49,021 bases of DNA from Candidatus Omnitrophota bacterium. GTDB lineage: Bacteria > Omnitrophota > Gorgyraeia > Zapsychrales > Fredricksoniimonadaceae. Positions within the stretch are counted from its first letter, which is position 1; the number at the start of each line of letters is the position of its first letter. The stretch is taken from the NCBI GenBank assembly GCA_013285735.1, contig JABDGZ010000011.1, positions 63 through 49,083 on the forward strand. Direction: 5' to 3'. Under the pieces are notes generated by a model. That model was not told the DNA's origin. It saw only the letters and a program-made list of their open reading frames with translations, and did not search any database. Positions 32,287 to 42,930 of the stretch are shown in pieces. A program made the translations under genes and the position numbers.

Positions 32287-34740
32287 ATGACACTACTTAG
32301 AAAATTTCAACTGCTACCTACCAGCCGCCTGTCTTTCGTCATCGCCATTTTCTACGCCATTATTGCCTATGGTTCTCTTCAATTATCTTTTACAGGCACC
32401 AATGCTTCGCCTGTTTGGCCTCCCTCCGGAATTGCTTTTACTGCTGTTTGGTTTTTGGGATACCGCGTTTGGCCTGGCATATGGCTGGGAGCTTTTATAG
32501 CTAATGTGGTGGTTTTTATCCATAACGGGTGGACAGATATCCCGGCAGCCCCTGTTTCGGCGTTGATCGCTACAGGGAATACGCTAGAGGCTTTGTTTGG
32601 GGTCTATCTTTTACGTTGTTTTGCCGAAGATACTATTTTTCTATCTAAGATCAGGGATATTTTTAAATTTGTTTTTGCTGTCCTGATCGCTTGTTTAACC
32701 AGTGCCACTATCGGAACATCTGCTGTTTATTTTATTCATCCTGCCGCAGGGGTTTCTTTTGACATGGTTTGGTTTACATGGTGGTTGGGGGATGTCATTG
32801 GTATCCTGGTCATTGCTTCCATATTTTTGACCTTTCATAGGCAATCGTGGCGTATAAGTTCAGTGCAGAATGCTTTGGAGGCTATTTTAGTATGCCTGGT
32901 TTTAATTTTAGTTAATGCCGGAATATTCATGGGGAAATTTCCGGAATATGGATTTTATTCTCATGTGACTTATTTGGCATTGCCTTTTGCCATATGGGCC
33001 GCCTATCGTTTTGGTTTTCCAGGGGCGACGGTATCCATTTTAACAACGTCCATTATTTCGATAGTTGGATCTATCTATCATTTGGGGCCTTTTGTCGGCC
33101 ATCGCGCTCCGGAAGAATTAGTGATCGTGGAGTGTTTCATAGGCGTTATCGTGATTACTGTCCTGACCTTGGCCGCAGCTTTGTATGAGCGTCAGAAGGC
33201 AGAGGAAGACATCAAGTATAAGGAAGCGCGTTTTAGAAGTTTGGTGGAGAACAGCTTTGAAGTCGTTGCCATGGTGGATATTGAATCCAAGGTGCTTTAT
33301 ACAAGCCCTCCGACGAAAAATGTGTTGGGCTATGATCATTCAGAACTTATAGGGCATTCTATGTTCGAGTGGATGCATCCGGAGGATGTTCCCGGTGTTC
33401 TTGAAATATTTCAAGGATTGTTAAAAAATCCAGGAGTGACCATCAATGCGACATGCCGTATGCGGCGTAAGGATGGCACATGGCGCTGGATGGAGGGTTC
33501 AGGATGCAATCTTCTACACCAACCGGCTGTTGCAGCGGTGGTGGTTAATTACCGTGATATTACGGAACGCAAAAAAGCGCAATTGGCCATCGAAGAAAGC
33601 GAGTTGCGTTTCAGGACCATGGCGGATACTGCACCCGTCATGATCTGGATGTCAGGGCCTGATGGGCATTACAGCTTTTTTAATAAAGCTTGGATAACAT
33701 TTATAGGAAATGTTGCTGATGATGAATTTAAAAACGGCTGGAGACAAAGGATCCATCCGGAAGATTTTTCACGTTGTACGCAAATTTATTCAAAAGCTTT
33801 TGCGGATCGTGAAAAATTTACCTTGGACTATAGGCTTAAACGCGAGGACGGGGTGTACCGCTGGGTCTTGGATACCGGGGTGCCGCGTGTTAGTTCTGAT
33901 GGTTATTTTGGAGGCTTTATCGGTTCCTGTATTGATATTACAGACAGGAAATCAGCTGAAGAAGTTTTAAAACGTGACAAAGATAGTTTGGTGCAAATGA
34001 TTGATGAGCGTTCCAAAGAATTAATAAAAACACAGAAAGAACTCAAACAGTTTAGTCGCTTGGCAGACATAGGGACCTTGGCCGCGACCGTGGCCCACGA
34101 ATTGCGTAATCCGTTGGGGGTTATTCATTTGGCAGCATATAACTTAAGGAAAGAAAAAAGCGATTTGAATGCGAATAAGCATTTGGTGAATATTGAAAAA
34201 AAGGTTTGGGAAGGCAATCAGATCATTGACAATCTCCTTAGTTACGCGCGCATCAAAATACCTAATTATGAAAATGTCCGTATTCTCAATATTCTTGATG
34301 AGTGTGTGGCATCAGCTCAAGGGCGTTTTGAAGAGAAAGGTGTGATCATTGAGAAAAAATACGGTGAGGGTCTGGATTTTATTGAAGCTGATCCCAATCA
34401 GATCCGGGATGTTTTCTTGAATATATTGAATAATGCTTGTCAGTCTTTTATAACGCCCGGAGGTAAGATTGAGCTAAAGATTGTGCGTGACGGGGATATG
34501 GTCAAGGTCAGCGTGCAGGATACCGGTGTGGGCATTGCTCCAGAAGATTTAGATAAAGTCTTTGAGCCTTTTTTTACCCGTAAATCTAAGGGGACGGGTT
34601 TGGGGTTGACCATTTGTAATGAATTAGTCAATTTGCATCAAGGTAAGATTGAAATTAATAGTCGGCAAGGGCAGGGAACAACGGTTACGATATCACTGCC
34701 AGTGCACAGGAGCGATCATGCTGAAATTGCTCATCATTGA
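32287..34740 (+). CDS. MASE1-PAS-PAS histidine kinase
   Basis: This 817-residue membrane kinase has an N-terminal MASE1 sensor with about eight helices (residues 15-300; signature NASPVWPPSGIAFTAVW). Two PAS/PAC units follow (about 312-430 and 436-558, each ending ...YRDITERK or CIDITDRK). A coiled coil leads into HisKA with His604 in VAHELRNPL and a HATPase ([31 protein letters not shown]). The NtrB-like HELRNPLG motif differs from the phytochrome-type kinases nearby, so its partner is likely the next gene, with which it overlaps by 23 bp. MASE1 ligands are unknown. AAGGTGG precedes the ATG. Confidence 0.93.
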   Translation: MTLLRKFQLLPTSRLSFVIAIFYAIIAYGSLQLSFTGTNASPVWPPSGIAFTAVWFLGYRVWPGIWLGAFIANVVVFIHNGWTDIPAAPVSALIATGNTLEALFGVYLLRCFAEDTIFLSKIRDIFKFVFAVLIACLTSATIGTSAVYFIHPAAGVSFDMVWFTWWLGDVIGILVIASIFLTFHRQSWRISSVQNALEAILVCLVLILVNAGIFMGKFPEYGFYSHVTYLALPFAIWAAYRFGFPGATVSILTTSIISIVGSIYHLGPFVGHRAPEELVIVECFIGVIVITVLTLAAALYERQKAEEDIKYKEARFRSLVENSFEVVAMVDIESKVLYTSPPTKNVLGYDHSELIGHSMFEWMHPEDVPGVLEIFQGLLKNPGVTINATCRMRRKDGTWRWMEGSGCNLLHQPAVAAVVVNYRDITERKKAQLAIEESELRFRTMADTAPVMIWMSGPDGHYSFFNKAWITFIGNVADDEFKNGWRQRIHPEDFSRCTQIYSKAFADREKFTLDYRLKREDGVYRWVLDTGVPRVSSDGYFGGFIGSCIDITDRKSAEEVLKRDKDSLVQMIDERSKELIKTQKELKQFSRLADIGTLAATVAHELRNPLGVIHLAAYNLRKEKSDLNANKHLVNIEKKVWEGNQIIDNLLSYARIKIPNYENVRILNILDECVASAQGRFEEKGVIIEKKYGEGLDFIEADPNQIRDVFLNILNNACQSFITPGGKIELKIVRDGDMVKVSVQDTGVGIAPEDLDKVFEPFFTRKSKGTGLGLTICNELVNLHQGKIEINSRQGQGTTVTISLPVHRSDHAEIAHH

Positions 34741-35113
34741 TGACGACGAAGAGTTATGCACGGAATTAGCTCAAGTTCTTGCTGCGGAAGGCTTTGAGGT
34801 GGACGTGGTCTTTGACGGCCTGCAAGGTTTGCAATATTTGCAAGAGAAACAGTATAAAATAGTAATCTTAGATTTGAGATTACCAGGCATGAATGGATAC
34901 GGTATTCTTAAAGGTATTAGAAAAATAGCTAAACCTTTTAAAGTTTTGGTGCTTTCAGGGCGGCCTTTAGGGGAGCCGCTGCTTAAAGAGGACGGGGTTT
35001 CACAGGATGAAGAAGAAAAAGTTTTGAGTATGGCAGATTTTGTGATCAATAAGCCATTTAAGGTAGAAAATTTTCTTCAGAAGGTTAAGGAGTTATCAAG
35101 TCAAATAACTTAA
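34718..35113 (+). CDS. Stand-alone receiver paired with MASE1 kinase
   Basis: This 131-residue single receiver has LLIIDDDEELCTEL, acceptor Asp in VILDLRLPGMNGYG and LSGRPLGEP. A polar insert (LLKEDGVSQDEEEKV) precedes the conserved Lys in INKPFKVENF. ATG 34718 has AGGAG 5 bp upstream and lies within the end of the kinase gene, so the two are coupled. The insert between beta4 and beta5 is unusual and may give partner specificity. Confidence 0.87.
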   Translation: MLKLLIIDDDEELCTELAQVLAAEGFEVDVVFDGLQGLQYLQEKQYKIVILDLRLPGMNGYGILKGIRKIAKPFKVLVLSGRPLGEPLLKEDGVSQDEEEKVLSMADFVINKPFKVENFLQKVKELSSQIT

Positions 35114-35130
35114 TGGAGGCAGGCCTTTTA

Positions 35131-35168
35131 GTAGAAAAAGGTCAATAAAAAGAGGAATCATGCCATTG
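35131..35168 (+). promoter_or_regulatory. Repeated control element, copy 3
   Basis: First half GTAGAAAAAGGTCAA, second half TAAAAAGAGGA, then GCCATTG at 35162. It is the most diverged copy, but all positions align without gaps. It lies 85 bp before the receiver gene at 35254, in a 140-bp gap with no other feature. Confidence 0.5.
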
Positions 35169-35253
35169 TCATTTTAGTGCAGGTAGGATATCCTTAAATC
35201 AGAGGTAAACCCCCATTTAGAAAGTTATTGTAGGGCAGGGAAAGGAGTACGTT

Positions 35254-35709
35254 ATGACAAGTACAGTATTTGAACCTCAACAGGAGCAGGAAGTGGCGTC
35301 GGCAAAAGCTAAGCCTCGTATCATGATCGTCGATGATAATGCTGAGCTTTTGGAAGAATTGGAAAATTTATTGAAATTAGGAGGTTATGACGTTATCGCT
35401 ATTAACGATTGCACCAAGGCTGTTGATGTAGCTTTGAATCATAAACCTGATCTTATTTTATTGGATTTGAAAATGAGTCCTAAAAGCGGATTTCAGATCG
35501 CTGATGAGATAAGAAATTCATTCTTTCTTAAAAAGATCCCGGTTATTGCCATGACAGGGTTTTTTACGGAGAATCAGCATTTTTTGATGATGAAATTATG
35601 CGGTATAAAGACATCCATCTTGAAGCCTTTTAGACCGATTAATCTCATTACCAAGATTGAGTTTGCTCTGGGCAATCGCCTGGAAGAGTATGAAACCGAC
35701 GGGACATAA
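35254..35709 (+). CDS. Stand-alone receiver with N-terminal extension
   Basis: This 151-residue protein has about 22 polar leading residues (FEPQQEQEVASAKAKP) and then a receiver: IMIVDDNAELLEEL, acceptor Asp in ILLDLKMSPKSGFQI, MTGFFTENQ, LKPFRPINL. Ser takes the place of the usual Pro after the acceptor loop. AAAGGAG lies 8 bp before the ATG. It is a single-gene transcript, bounded by copy 3 of the repeated element upstream and a strong terminator downstream. Confidence 0.87.
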   Translation: MTSTVFEPQQEQEVASAKAKPRIMIVDDNAELLEELENLLKLGGYDVIAINDCTKAVDVALNHKPDLILLDLKMSPKSGFQIADEIRNSFFLKKIPVIAMTGFFTENQHFLMMKLCGIKTSILKPFRPINLITKIEFALGNRLEEYETDGT

Positions 35710-35746
35710 ATAGCGAACAGATAAAAACAGTTCTCGTCGAAGAACG

Positions 35747-35775
35747 CCCGGCTCCGCAACGGAGCCGGGTTTTTT
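35747..35775 (+). terminator. Strong rho-independent terminator
   Basis: CCCGGCTCC (35747-35755), loop GCAAC, GGAGCCGGG (35761-35769), then six T residues. It is a perfect 9-bp GC-rich stem. It ends the 35254 transcript and insulates the poly-HAMP kinase gene. Confidence 0.95.
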
Positions 35776-35788
35776 ATTGTTTAAGAAA

Positions 35789-35826
35789 GTAGAAAAAAGT
35801 CAGTAAAAAGTGGAGCCAGGCCATGT
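35789..35826 (+). promoter_or_regulatory. Repeated control element, copy 4
   Basis: First half GTAGAAAAAAGTCAG, second half TAAAAAGTGGA, then GCCATGT at 35820. It is the closest copy to the consensus and matches copy 1 for about 75 bases in total, including AACTCACGGTGTAT and GTAAACTAAATTA. It lies just after the terminator and 107 bp before the poly-HAMP kinase gene, so it can only serve that gene. Confidence 0.7.
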
Positions 35827-35933
35827 ACAACTCACGGTGTATAAGTAAACTAAATTATCTTATGTTAAAGGTTTTTTCATCACATTTATCACTACCAAAG
35901 GCCTGTCTATAACCAGCGAATAGGAGAAGACGC

Positions 35934-38900
35934 ATGACACCAATTACGTTTTTAGAGAATGAAAATAAGCAAAAAGTTAATGAGTCAACACCTGTTCCTG
36001 CTGCTGCTGATAATAGTAGTGAAGGACTTAAAAAAGACCAATTAAGGAAAATGCTTCATATAGCCAAAGCAGTGCGGCAGGGCAATCTGTCCGTACGTTT
36101 TCCTGTAGAAGAAGACGGTATACCCAGCGAAATAGGTGAGGTTCTTAATGATATTTTAGATTTGAATGAAAACATGATCAATGAATTTGCCCGTGTCAGT
36201 GCTATTGTTGGTGAAGAGGGTAAATTAACTGAACGCGCCTCCATCGGACCTGTCAAGGGAGCCTGGGCCACAGGCATGGATTCCATCAATTCCCTAATAT
36301 CTAATCTGGTCCAACCTACCAATGAATTCGCTCGCGTTATTACATCGGTCGCTAAAGGTGATTTGTCACAAAAAATGCCGTTGGAAATTGAGGGCCGGGT
36401 TTTAAAAGGGGAATATTTACGTATCGGAACGGTTGTTAACGCGATGCTGGATCAGTTGAGCTTTTTTTCATCGGAAGTTTCGCGTGTGGCTAAGGAAGTA
36501 GGTTTGGAAGGAAAATTAGGCGGTCAGGCAGACGTTAAAGGGGTATTGGGTGTTTGGAAAGATTTAACGGATAACGTTAACGTTTTGGCCGGAAACTTAA
36601 CGAATCAGGTGCGTAACATTGCCAAGGTTACCACCGCTGTAGCTAAAGGCGACTTGTCACAAAAGATCACCGTCGATGCTAAAGGTGAAATTTCTGAGCT
36701 TAAAAATACGATCAACATCATGGTGGACCAACTCAACTCGTTCGCGGCGGAAGTTACCCGTGTGGCCAAGGAAGTAGGTACGGAAGGAAAACTTGGAGGT
36801 CAGGCCGACGTCAAGGGTGTTTCTGGTACCTGGAAGGATTTAACGGATAACGTTAACGTTCTGGCCGGAAACTTAACGAATCAGGTGCGTAACATCGCCA
36901 AGGTTACGACCGCTGTCGCTAAAGGCGACTTGTCACAAAAGATCACCGTCGATGCTAAGGGTGAAATCCTGGAGTTGAAAAACACGATCAACATCATGGT
37001 GGATCAACTCAACTCGTTTGCGGCGGAAGTTACCCGTGTGGCTAAGGAAGTAGGTACGGAAGGAAAACTTGGAGGTCAGGCTGACGTTAAGGGTGTTTCG
37101 GGTACATGGAAGGATTTAACGGATAACGTTAACGTTCTGGCCGGAAACTTAACGAACCAGGTGCGTAATATTGCGAAGGTTACGACCGCTGTAGCTAAAG
37201 GCGACTTGTCACAAAAAATCATGGTCGACGCTAAAGGAGAAATTTCAGAGCTTAAAAACACGATCAACATCATGGTGGACCAACTCAACTCTTTCGCGGC
37301 GGAAGTTACGCGTGTGGCCAAGGAAGTAGGTACAGAAGGTAAACTCGGTGGTCAGGCAGACGTCAAGGGTGTCTCTGGTACATGGAAAGATTTGACGGAT
37401 AACGTAAATCAGCTCGCTGGTAACTTAACGAATCAGGTGCGTAATATTGCCAAGGTTACGACGGCTGTAGCTAAAGGCGACTTGTCGCAAAAAATTACCG
37501 TCGATGCCAAGGGAGAAATCCTGGAGTTGAAAAACACGATCAACATCATGGTGGACCAGCTGAACTCTTTTGCGGCAGAAGTTACGCGTGTGGCCAAGGA
37601 AGTAGGTACGGAAGGAAAACTTGGTGGTCAGGCAGAGGTTAAGGGTGTTTCGGGTACATGGAAGGATTTGACGGATAACGTTAACTTCATGGCCGGAAAC
37701 TTAACGAACCAGGTGCGCAATATTGCGAAGGTTACGACCGCTGTCGCTAAAGGCGACTTGTCACAAAAGATCACCGTCGATGCTAAGGGTGAAATCCTGG
37801 AGTTGAAAAACATGATCAACACCATGGTGGACCAGCTCAACTCGTTTGCAGCGGAAGTTACCCGTGTGGCTAAGGAAGTAGGTACCGGCGGTAAACTTGG
37901 AGGGCAGGCCTTCGTTAAAGGTGTTTCAGGGGTTTGGAAAGATTTAACAGATAACGTCAACGTTTTGGCCGGTAACTTAACAGATCAAGTGCGTAACATT
38001 GCGAAGGTTACGACCGCTGTAGCTAAAGGCGACTTGTCACAAAAGATCACCGTCGATGCTAAGGGTGAAATCCTGGAGTTGAAAAATACGATTAATATCA
38101 TGGTGGACCAACTCAACTCGTTTGCGGCTGAAGTTACCCGTGTGGCTAAGGAAGTAGGTACGGAAGGAAAACTTGGAGGTCAGGCTGACGTTAAGGGTGT
38201 TTCTGGTACATGGAAGGACTTAACGGATAACGTCAACGTTTTGGCCGGAAACTTAACGAACCAAGTGCGTAACATTGCGAAGGTTACGACCGCTGTAGCT
38301 AAAGGCGACTTGTCACAAAAGATCACCGTCGATGCTAAGGGTGAAATCCTGGAGTTGAAAAATACGATCAACATCATGTTGGATCAGCTTAACTCCTTCG
38401 CGGCGGAAGTTACCCGTGTGGCCAAGGAAGTAGGTACAGAAGGGAAACTGGGTGGTCAGGCAGAGGTTAAGGGAGTTTCTGGTACCTGGAGAGACTTAAC
38501 CGAAAACGTCAACTTCATGGCTGGTAACTTAACGAACCAGGTGCGTAATATTGCCAAGGTTACAACAGCGGTCGCGAAAGGTGACTTGTCACAAAAGATC
38601 ACCGTCGACGCCAAGGGAGAAATTCTGGAGTTGAAAAACATGATCAACACCATGGTGGACCAACTCAACTCCTTTGCAGCTGAAGTTACCCGTGTAGCCA
38701 AGGAAGTAGGTACAGAAGGAAAGCTTGGTGGTCAGGCCGACGTTAAGGGTGTTTCGGGTACCTGGAAGGACTTGACGGATAACGTTAACTTCATGGCCGG
38801 TAACTTGACCAAACAAGTACGCGGTATTGTCAAGGTCGTTACTGCCGTTGCTAATGGGGACTTGAACCAAAAATTTGTTTTGGAAGCTAAAGGTGAAGTG

Positions 38901-41354
38901 GCGGCACTTGCAGAAACTATCAATAATATGATTGATACGCTCAGTACCTTTGCTGACCAAGTAACCACGGTCGCCCGTGAAGTAGGTATCGAAGGGCAGC
39001 TTGGTGGTCAGGCAAAGGTACCTGGAGCATCTGGTGTATGGAAGGACTTGACGGATAACGTTAACTTCATGGCCGGTAACTTGACCAAACAAGTGCGCGG
39101 TATTATCAAGGTCGTGACCGCGGTTGCTAACGGGGACTTGCGGGAAAAGTTCGTTCTGGAAGCCAAAGGTGAGGTTGCAGGTTTGGCGGAAACAATTAAT
39201 AGTATGACCGACACCTTGAGAACTTTTGCCGACCAGGTAACAACCGTGGCTCGTGAGGTAGGTATCGAAGGAAAGCTTGGTGGTCAAGCCAAGGTTCCGG
39301 GTGCATCCGGTATCTGGAAAGACTTGACAGGTAACGTCAATCAGTTGGCAGGTAATTTAACTTCTCAGGTTCGTGCAATTGCAGAGGTTTCAACCGCTGT
39401 TACCAAGGGTGACTTGACCCGGTCTATTACCGTCGAGGCCCAAGGGGAAGTCGCGGCGCTAAAAGACAATATTAACCAGATGATTACAAACTTAAAAGAC
39501 ACGACCGCCCAAAACAAAGACCAGGACTGGTTAAAAACGAATTTGGCTAGGTTCTCCAGCATGATGCAAGGACAGCGTAATTTGACCGCGGTGGCGCAGC
39601 TGATCATGTCGGAACTGACACCTATTGTTGACGCTCAACATGGGGCTTTTTTCGTCGCACATCCGGTAGATAATGATACTGAATTGACCCTTATTGCAAG
39701 TTACGCATTTAATGAACGCAAAAATCTTTCCAGCACCTACCGCCTGAAAGAATCCTTAGTCGGTCAATGCGCGTTTGAAAAGAAACGTATTTTAATTACC
39801 AAGCCGCCACAAGATTATATCTCTATTACATCGGGCCTCGGAGAAGCAACACCGCAAAATATTCTTCTTCTGCCGGTTGTTTTCGAAGGTGGATTGAAAG
39901 CTGTTATTGAGCTTGCAAGCTTCCAGCCATTTAGCGTTAACTACTTAAACTTCCTGGATCAGCTCATGGACAGCGTCGGTGTTATCTTAAATATGATCTC
40001 ATCCACCATGCGTACCGAGGAGCTTTTGCAAGAAGTTAAACGTTCCAACTCGGAATTGGAAAATCAAGCCAAGGAACTCGAAGACAAGGCCAAGCTGCTC
40101 GAGCTTAAGAACAAAGAAGTTGAGATGGCGAGTTTGTCATTGGAGGAAAAAGCCGAACAGTTGTCATTGATTTCGAAATATAAATCAGAATTTTTGGCCA
40201 ACATGTCCCATGAGCTTCGTACTCCGTTAAACAGTTTGCTTATTCTTTCCAAAGCTTTATCTGAAAATAAAGACAGCAATTTGACCCCGGACCAAATTAA
40301 ATATGCTTCAACCGTACATTCGACAGGCCAGGATCTTTTGACCTTGATTAACGAGATCCTTGATTTGTCCAAGGTCGAAGCCGGTAAAATGTCCATCGAG
40401 CCGCAGGAAATCCTCTTACCTCAGATTTCCGAATACCTGGAACATAATTTCCGGCCGCTGGCAGAGCATAAGAACCTGACGTTTACTATCGACGCCAGCA
40501 GTGATCTTCCCAAAACAGTGTTTACAGATAACAACCGCTTGCAGCAAATCCTTAAGAACTTGTTATCCAATGCCATTAAATTTACCGAAAAAGGTGAAGT
40601 CAACATGGAAATCAGGTTGGTTGAAAAGGATAAGAAGTTTGGGATAGAGACCCTGGATAAAAGTCCTTCTGTCCTGGCTTTTGCCGTGAGGGATACGGGT
40701 ATTGGTATTCCCGTCGAGAAACAAAACATTATTTTTGAGGCATTCCAACAAGCTGATGGGACAACCAGCCGTAAATATGGGGGTACCGGCTTGGGGCTCA
40801 CCATCAGCCGCGAAATAGCCCGGTTGCTCGGAGGTATTATTAAGGTTGAAAGCGCCCCTGGCATGGGTAGTATTTTCACTCTTTATTTGCCAGGAAAATA
40901 TATTGGCGCAGAAACAGTAAGTAAGAGCGGCAGTAACAGAAAAGAAACAGCATATCCGATATTGCCCAAGAATGCTGATTTTAAAGGCAAGAAGATCCTT
41001 ATTGTCGATGATGATATGCGGAACATCTACGCATTGACGAGTGTGCTTGAGCCTTGGGGCATGATTGTCACCCATGCGGACAACGGCAAATCAGGTATCC
41101 GGCGTTTACAAGAGAAGCCGGATACGGATTTAATATTGATGGATATCATGATGCCGGAGATGAACGGATTTGATGCCATTAAAATGATCCGTAAAATACC
41201 AAACTTTGAATCGTTACCTATTATTGCTTTAACAGCTAAAGCAATGAAAGGAGATCGCGAGCAATGTTTGGATGCAGGGGCGTCTGATTATATTACTAAA
41301 CCCGTGGACACTGACCGTCTTCTCGCGGTAATGCACTCATGGCTGAACAAATAA
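35934..41354 (+). CDS. Giant poly-HAMP / GAF hybrid histidine kinase
   Basis: This 1806-residue soluble hybrid kinase shows no membrane helix. Residues 40-1200 are about 13 HAMP units of 92 residues, each probably a canonical plus a divergent HAMP pair (core [45 protein letters not shown]). They are followed by a GAF domain (about 1210-1365), a coiled coil (about 1370-1415), HisKA with His1426 in MSHELRTPL, a HATPase ([24 protein letters not shown]) and a C-terminal receiver (about 1686-1802) with Asp1737 in LMDIMMP. The plan is that of fungal Nik1/Os-1 osmosensor kinases, with more HAMP units. HAMP arrays relay conformational signals; the GAF ligand is unknown. The gene has its own control element and overlaps the next gene by 16 bp. 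Confidence 0.93.
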   Translation: MTPITFLENENKQKVNESTPVPAAADNSSEGLKKDQLRKMLHIAKAVRQGNLSVRFPVEEDGIPSEIGEVLNDILDLNENMINEFARVSAIVGEEGKLTERASIGPVKGAWATGMDSINSLISNLVQPTNEFARVITSVAKGDLSQKMPLEIEGRVLKGEYLRIGTVVNAMLDQLSFFSSEVSRVAKEVGLEGKLGGQADVKGVLGVWKDLTDNVNVLAGNLTNQVRNIAKVTTAVAKGDLSQKITVDAKGEISELKNTINIMVDQLNSFAAEVTRVAKEVGTEGKLGGQADVKGVSGTWKDLTDNVNVLAGNLTNQVRNIAKVTTAVAKGDLSQKITVDAKGEILELKNTINIMVDQLNSFAAEVTRVAKEVGTEGKLGGQADVKGVSGTWKDLTDNVNVLAGNLTNQVRNIAKVTTAVAKGDLSQKIMVDAKGEISELKNTINIMVDQLNSFAAEVTRVAKEVGTEGKLGGQADVKGVSGTWKDLTDNVNQLAGNLTNQVRNIAKVTTAVAKGDLSQKITVDAKGEILELKNTINIMVDQLNSFAAEVTRVAKEVGTEGKLGGQAEVKGVSGTWKDLTDNVNFMAGNLTNQVRNIAKVTTAVAKGDLSQKITVDAKGEILELKNMINTMVDQLNSFAAEVTRVAKEVGTGGKLGGQAFVKGVSGVWKDLTDNVNVLAGNLTDQVRNIAKVTTAVAKGDLSQKITVDAKGEILELKNTINIMVDQLNSFAAEVTRVAKEVGTEGKLGGQADVKGVSGTWKDLTDNVNVLAGNLTNQVRNIAKVTTAVAKGDLSQKITVDAKGEILELKNTINIMLDQLNSFAAEVTRVAKEVGTEGKLGGQAEVKGVSGTWRDLTENVNFMAGNLTNQVRNIAKVTTAVAKGDLSQKITVDAKGEILELKNMINTMVDQLNSFAAEVTRVAKEVGTEGKLGGQADVKGVSGTWKDLTDNVNFMAGNLTKQVRGIVKVVTAVANGDLNQKFVLEAKGEVAALAETINNMIDTLSTFADQVTTVAREVGIEGQLGGQAKVPGASGVWKDLTDNVNFMAGNLTKQVRGIIKVVTAVANGDLREKFVLEAKGEVAGLAETINSMTDTLRTFADQVTTVAREVGIEGKLGGQAKVPGASGIWKDLTGNVNQLAGNLTSQVRAIAEVSTAVTKGDLTRSITVEAQGEVAALKDNINQMITNLKDTTAQNKDQDWLKTNLARFSSMMQGQRNLTAVAQLIMSELTPIVDAQHGAFFVAHPVDNDTELTLIASYAFNERKNLSSTYRLKESLVGQCAFEKKRILITKPPQDYISITSGLGEATPQNILLLPVVFEGGLKAVIELASFQPFSVNYLNFLDQLMDSVGVILNMISSTMRTEELLQEVKRSNSELENQAKELEDKAKLLELKNKEVEMASLSLEEKAEQLSLISKYKSEFLANMSHELRTPLNSLLILSKALSENKDSNLTPDQIKYASTVHSTGQDLLTLINEILDLSKVEAGKMSIEPQEILLPQISEYLEHNFRPLAEHKNLTFTIDASSDLPKTVFTDNNRLQQILKNLLSNAIKFTEKGEVNMEIRLVEKDKKFGIETLDKSPSVLAFAVRDTGIGIPVEKQNIIFEAFQQADGTTSRKYGGTGLGLTISREIARLLGGIIKVESAPGMGSIFTLYLPGKYIGAETVSKSGSNRKETAYPILPKNADFKGKKILIVDDDMRNIYALTSVLEPWGMIVTHADNGKSGIRRLQEKPDTDLILMDIMMPEMNGFDAIKMIRKIPNFESLPIIALTAKAMKGDREQCLDAGASDYITKPVDTDRLLAVMHSWLNK
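36561..39596 (+). repeat. Eleven tandem 276-bp repeats encoding HAMP units
   Basis: Unit starts fall at exact 276-bp steps from 36561 to 39321 (anchor GATTTAACGG or GACTTGACGG). Units 1-8 are nearly identical in protein and differ mostly at third codon positions. Units 9-11 are more diverged. Two earlier, more diverged HAMP units lie at about 36040-36560 and are not counted here. Variant residues (VLAG, QLAG, FMAG; KNTINIM versus KNMINTM) show that units 5 and 8 share a type, suggesting a block duplication of three units. Confidence 0.93.
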
Positions 41355-42916
41355 CAGAAACTAAAACATGGGTTGAAACCCAGCCATTAACGCGGGCCAA
41401 TGTTTTAGTGGTGGATGACAGGCCGGATGGATTGCTTGCCTTGGAGGCTGTGCTTTCCTGTGATCAATACGATCTTTTTAAAGCCAGCAGCGGCCAGGAA
41501 GCTTTGCGGGCCGCTTTATTTAATGATTTTGCAGTCATCCTCCTCGATGTGCAAATGCCGGAAATGGATGGTTTTGAAACCGCCAAATTATTGCGGGAAA
41601 CCAACCGTTCACAATACACTCCTATTATTTTTGTGACGGCCATCAATAAAGAGATCCGTCACATCAACCAGGGATATGAAAGCGGGGCAGTGGATTATGT
41701 TTTTAAACCTTTTGATCCATTTATCCTTAAATCAAAAGTAAAAGTATTTGTCGAACTCTTTGAAAAAAATATGCAGATCAAACGGCAGGCCGCTTTATTA
41801 AGGCATATAGAAGCAGAAGAACAAGAACGGAAAATCCTTGAGTTAAAGCAGGAAAGTTACCGTAGTTATAAATATTTATCCGATGCTGTTCCTCATGCCA
41901 TTGTGAAGGTGAAGCCTTCGGGACAAGTGGAGTATTTTAACCAGCAGTGGTTGGAATATACGGGGTTTAAATCAGAAATAGATTGGAAAGCAATAGTTCA
42001 CCCCCAGGACAGAAGAAAGTTCCTGGCTTTTTGGTTACGGATGTGCCAGAAAAATAAACAGACCCACGAGATAGAAATGCGCCTGCGTTCTGCCCAGGAT
42101 GGTATCTACCGATGGCATTTGGTGAGGGCTGTCCCGGAAATAAAGAATGGTGAGAATATTTGCTGGATCGCCAGTTGCACCGATATAGATAATATTAAAA
42201 GAACGGAAGAGTCGTTTAAAGTGTTGTCTCAAGAACTCAATCGATCAAATAAAGAATTGGAAGAGTATGCGTATGTGGCGTCACATGACCTAAAAGAACC
42301 TTTGCATGTGGTATCTTCTTTTGTTTACCTTCTGGAGAAACGTTTCCAGCCTAAATTAGATGAGCATGACCGGCAATATTTAAAATTTATTAAAGAGGGT
42401 GTGGGCCAAGCGCAAAGATTGATCAAAGATTTATTGGAATATAGCTGTATTGGCAGAGAGAAGTTGTATGAAGTGGTAGATACCGCGTCGGTGGTAACGG
42501 AAGTATTGGCCAATTTGAAAACTATTATTGAAAATGAAAAAGCCACCATCACGTGTGGCTCAATGCCAAGAATAATAGCCAATTATTTTGAGATTGTTCA
42601 GCTTTTTCAGAATTTAATTATTAATGCCGTTAAATACAAGAGTCGAAAACCATTGGAAATACAAATCAATGCCAGATTTGAAAATGATAAGTGGATTTTT
42701 TCAATCAAAGATAATGGTATAGGTATTGATTCCCAATATAAGGATCGTATTTTTGATATGTTTCAAAGACTTCACGGAAAAAATGAATATTCCGGCACCG
42801 GCATAGGACTAGCTATATGCAAGAAGATTGTTGAGAGTCATGGTGGAAGAATATGGTTCGAGTCCGTGTTAGGTGAAGGGTCGGTGTTTTATTTTACATT
42901 CAAACATGGGGCATGA
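41339..42916 (+). CDS. Receiver-PAS-histidine kinase, cytosolic
   Basis: This 525-residue soluble protein has a receiver (about 18-140: [13 protein letters not shown], acceptor Asp in [30 protein letters not shown]) and a coiled coil. A PAS/PAC domain follows (about 175-295: [17 protein letters not shown]), then phytochrome-type HisKA with His316 in [10 protein letters not shown] and a HATPase ([34 protein letters not shown]). Its receiver-first layout parallels the kinase at 26555. It starts inside the end of the poly-HAMP kinase gene (16-bp overlap), so the giant kinase's phosphate may be passed to this receiver. Confidence 0.92.
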   Translation: MAEQITETKTWVETQPLTRANVLVVDDRPDGLLALEAVLSCDQYDLFKASSGQEALRAALFNDFAVILLDVQMPEMDGFETAKLLRETNRSQYTPIIFVTAINKEIRHINQGYESGAVDYVFKPFDPFILKSKVKVFVELFEKNMQIKRQAALLRHIEAEEQERKILELKQESYRSYKYLSDAVPHAIVKVKPSGQVEYFNQQWLEYTGFKSEIDWKAIVHPQDRRKFLAFWLRMCQKNKQTHEIEMRLRSAQDGIYRWHLVRAVPEIKNGENICWIASCTDIDNIKRTEESFKVLSQELNRSNKELEEYAYVASHDLKEPLHVVSSFVYLLEKRFQPKLDEHDRQYLKFIKEGVGQAQRLIKDLLEYSCIGREKLYEVVDTASVVTEVLANLKTIIENEKATITCGSMPRIIANYFEIVQLFQNLIINAVKYKSRKPLEIQINARFENDKWIFSIKDNGIGIDSQYKDRIFDMFQRLHGKNEYSGTGIGLAICKKIVESHGGRIWFESVLGEGSVFYFTFKHGA

Positions 42917-42930
42917 AGAAAGGTGGGAGT

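Noticed and set aside
35789-35826. The repeated element read as a sigma28/FliA promoter (TAAA then GCC)
   Set aside because: The spacing between TAAA and GCC is about 12 bp instead of 15, and the first half-site would be unexplained.
38589-39287. 232-codon open frame on the minus strand across the HAMP repeats
   Set aside because: It is an antisense shadow of the repetitive coding DNA. Similar minus-strand frames recur at the same phase in several units, and there is no ribosome site.
36561-39596. Tandem repeats as a CRISPR array or mobile element
   Set aside because: The repeats are 276 bp, in frame, with no spacers, and encode HAMP domains.
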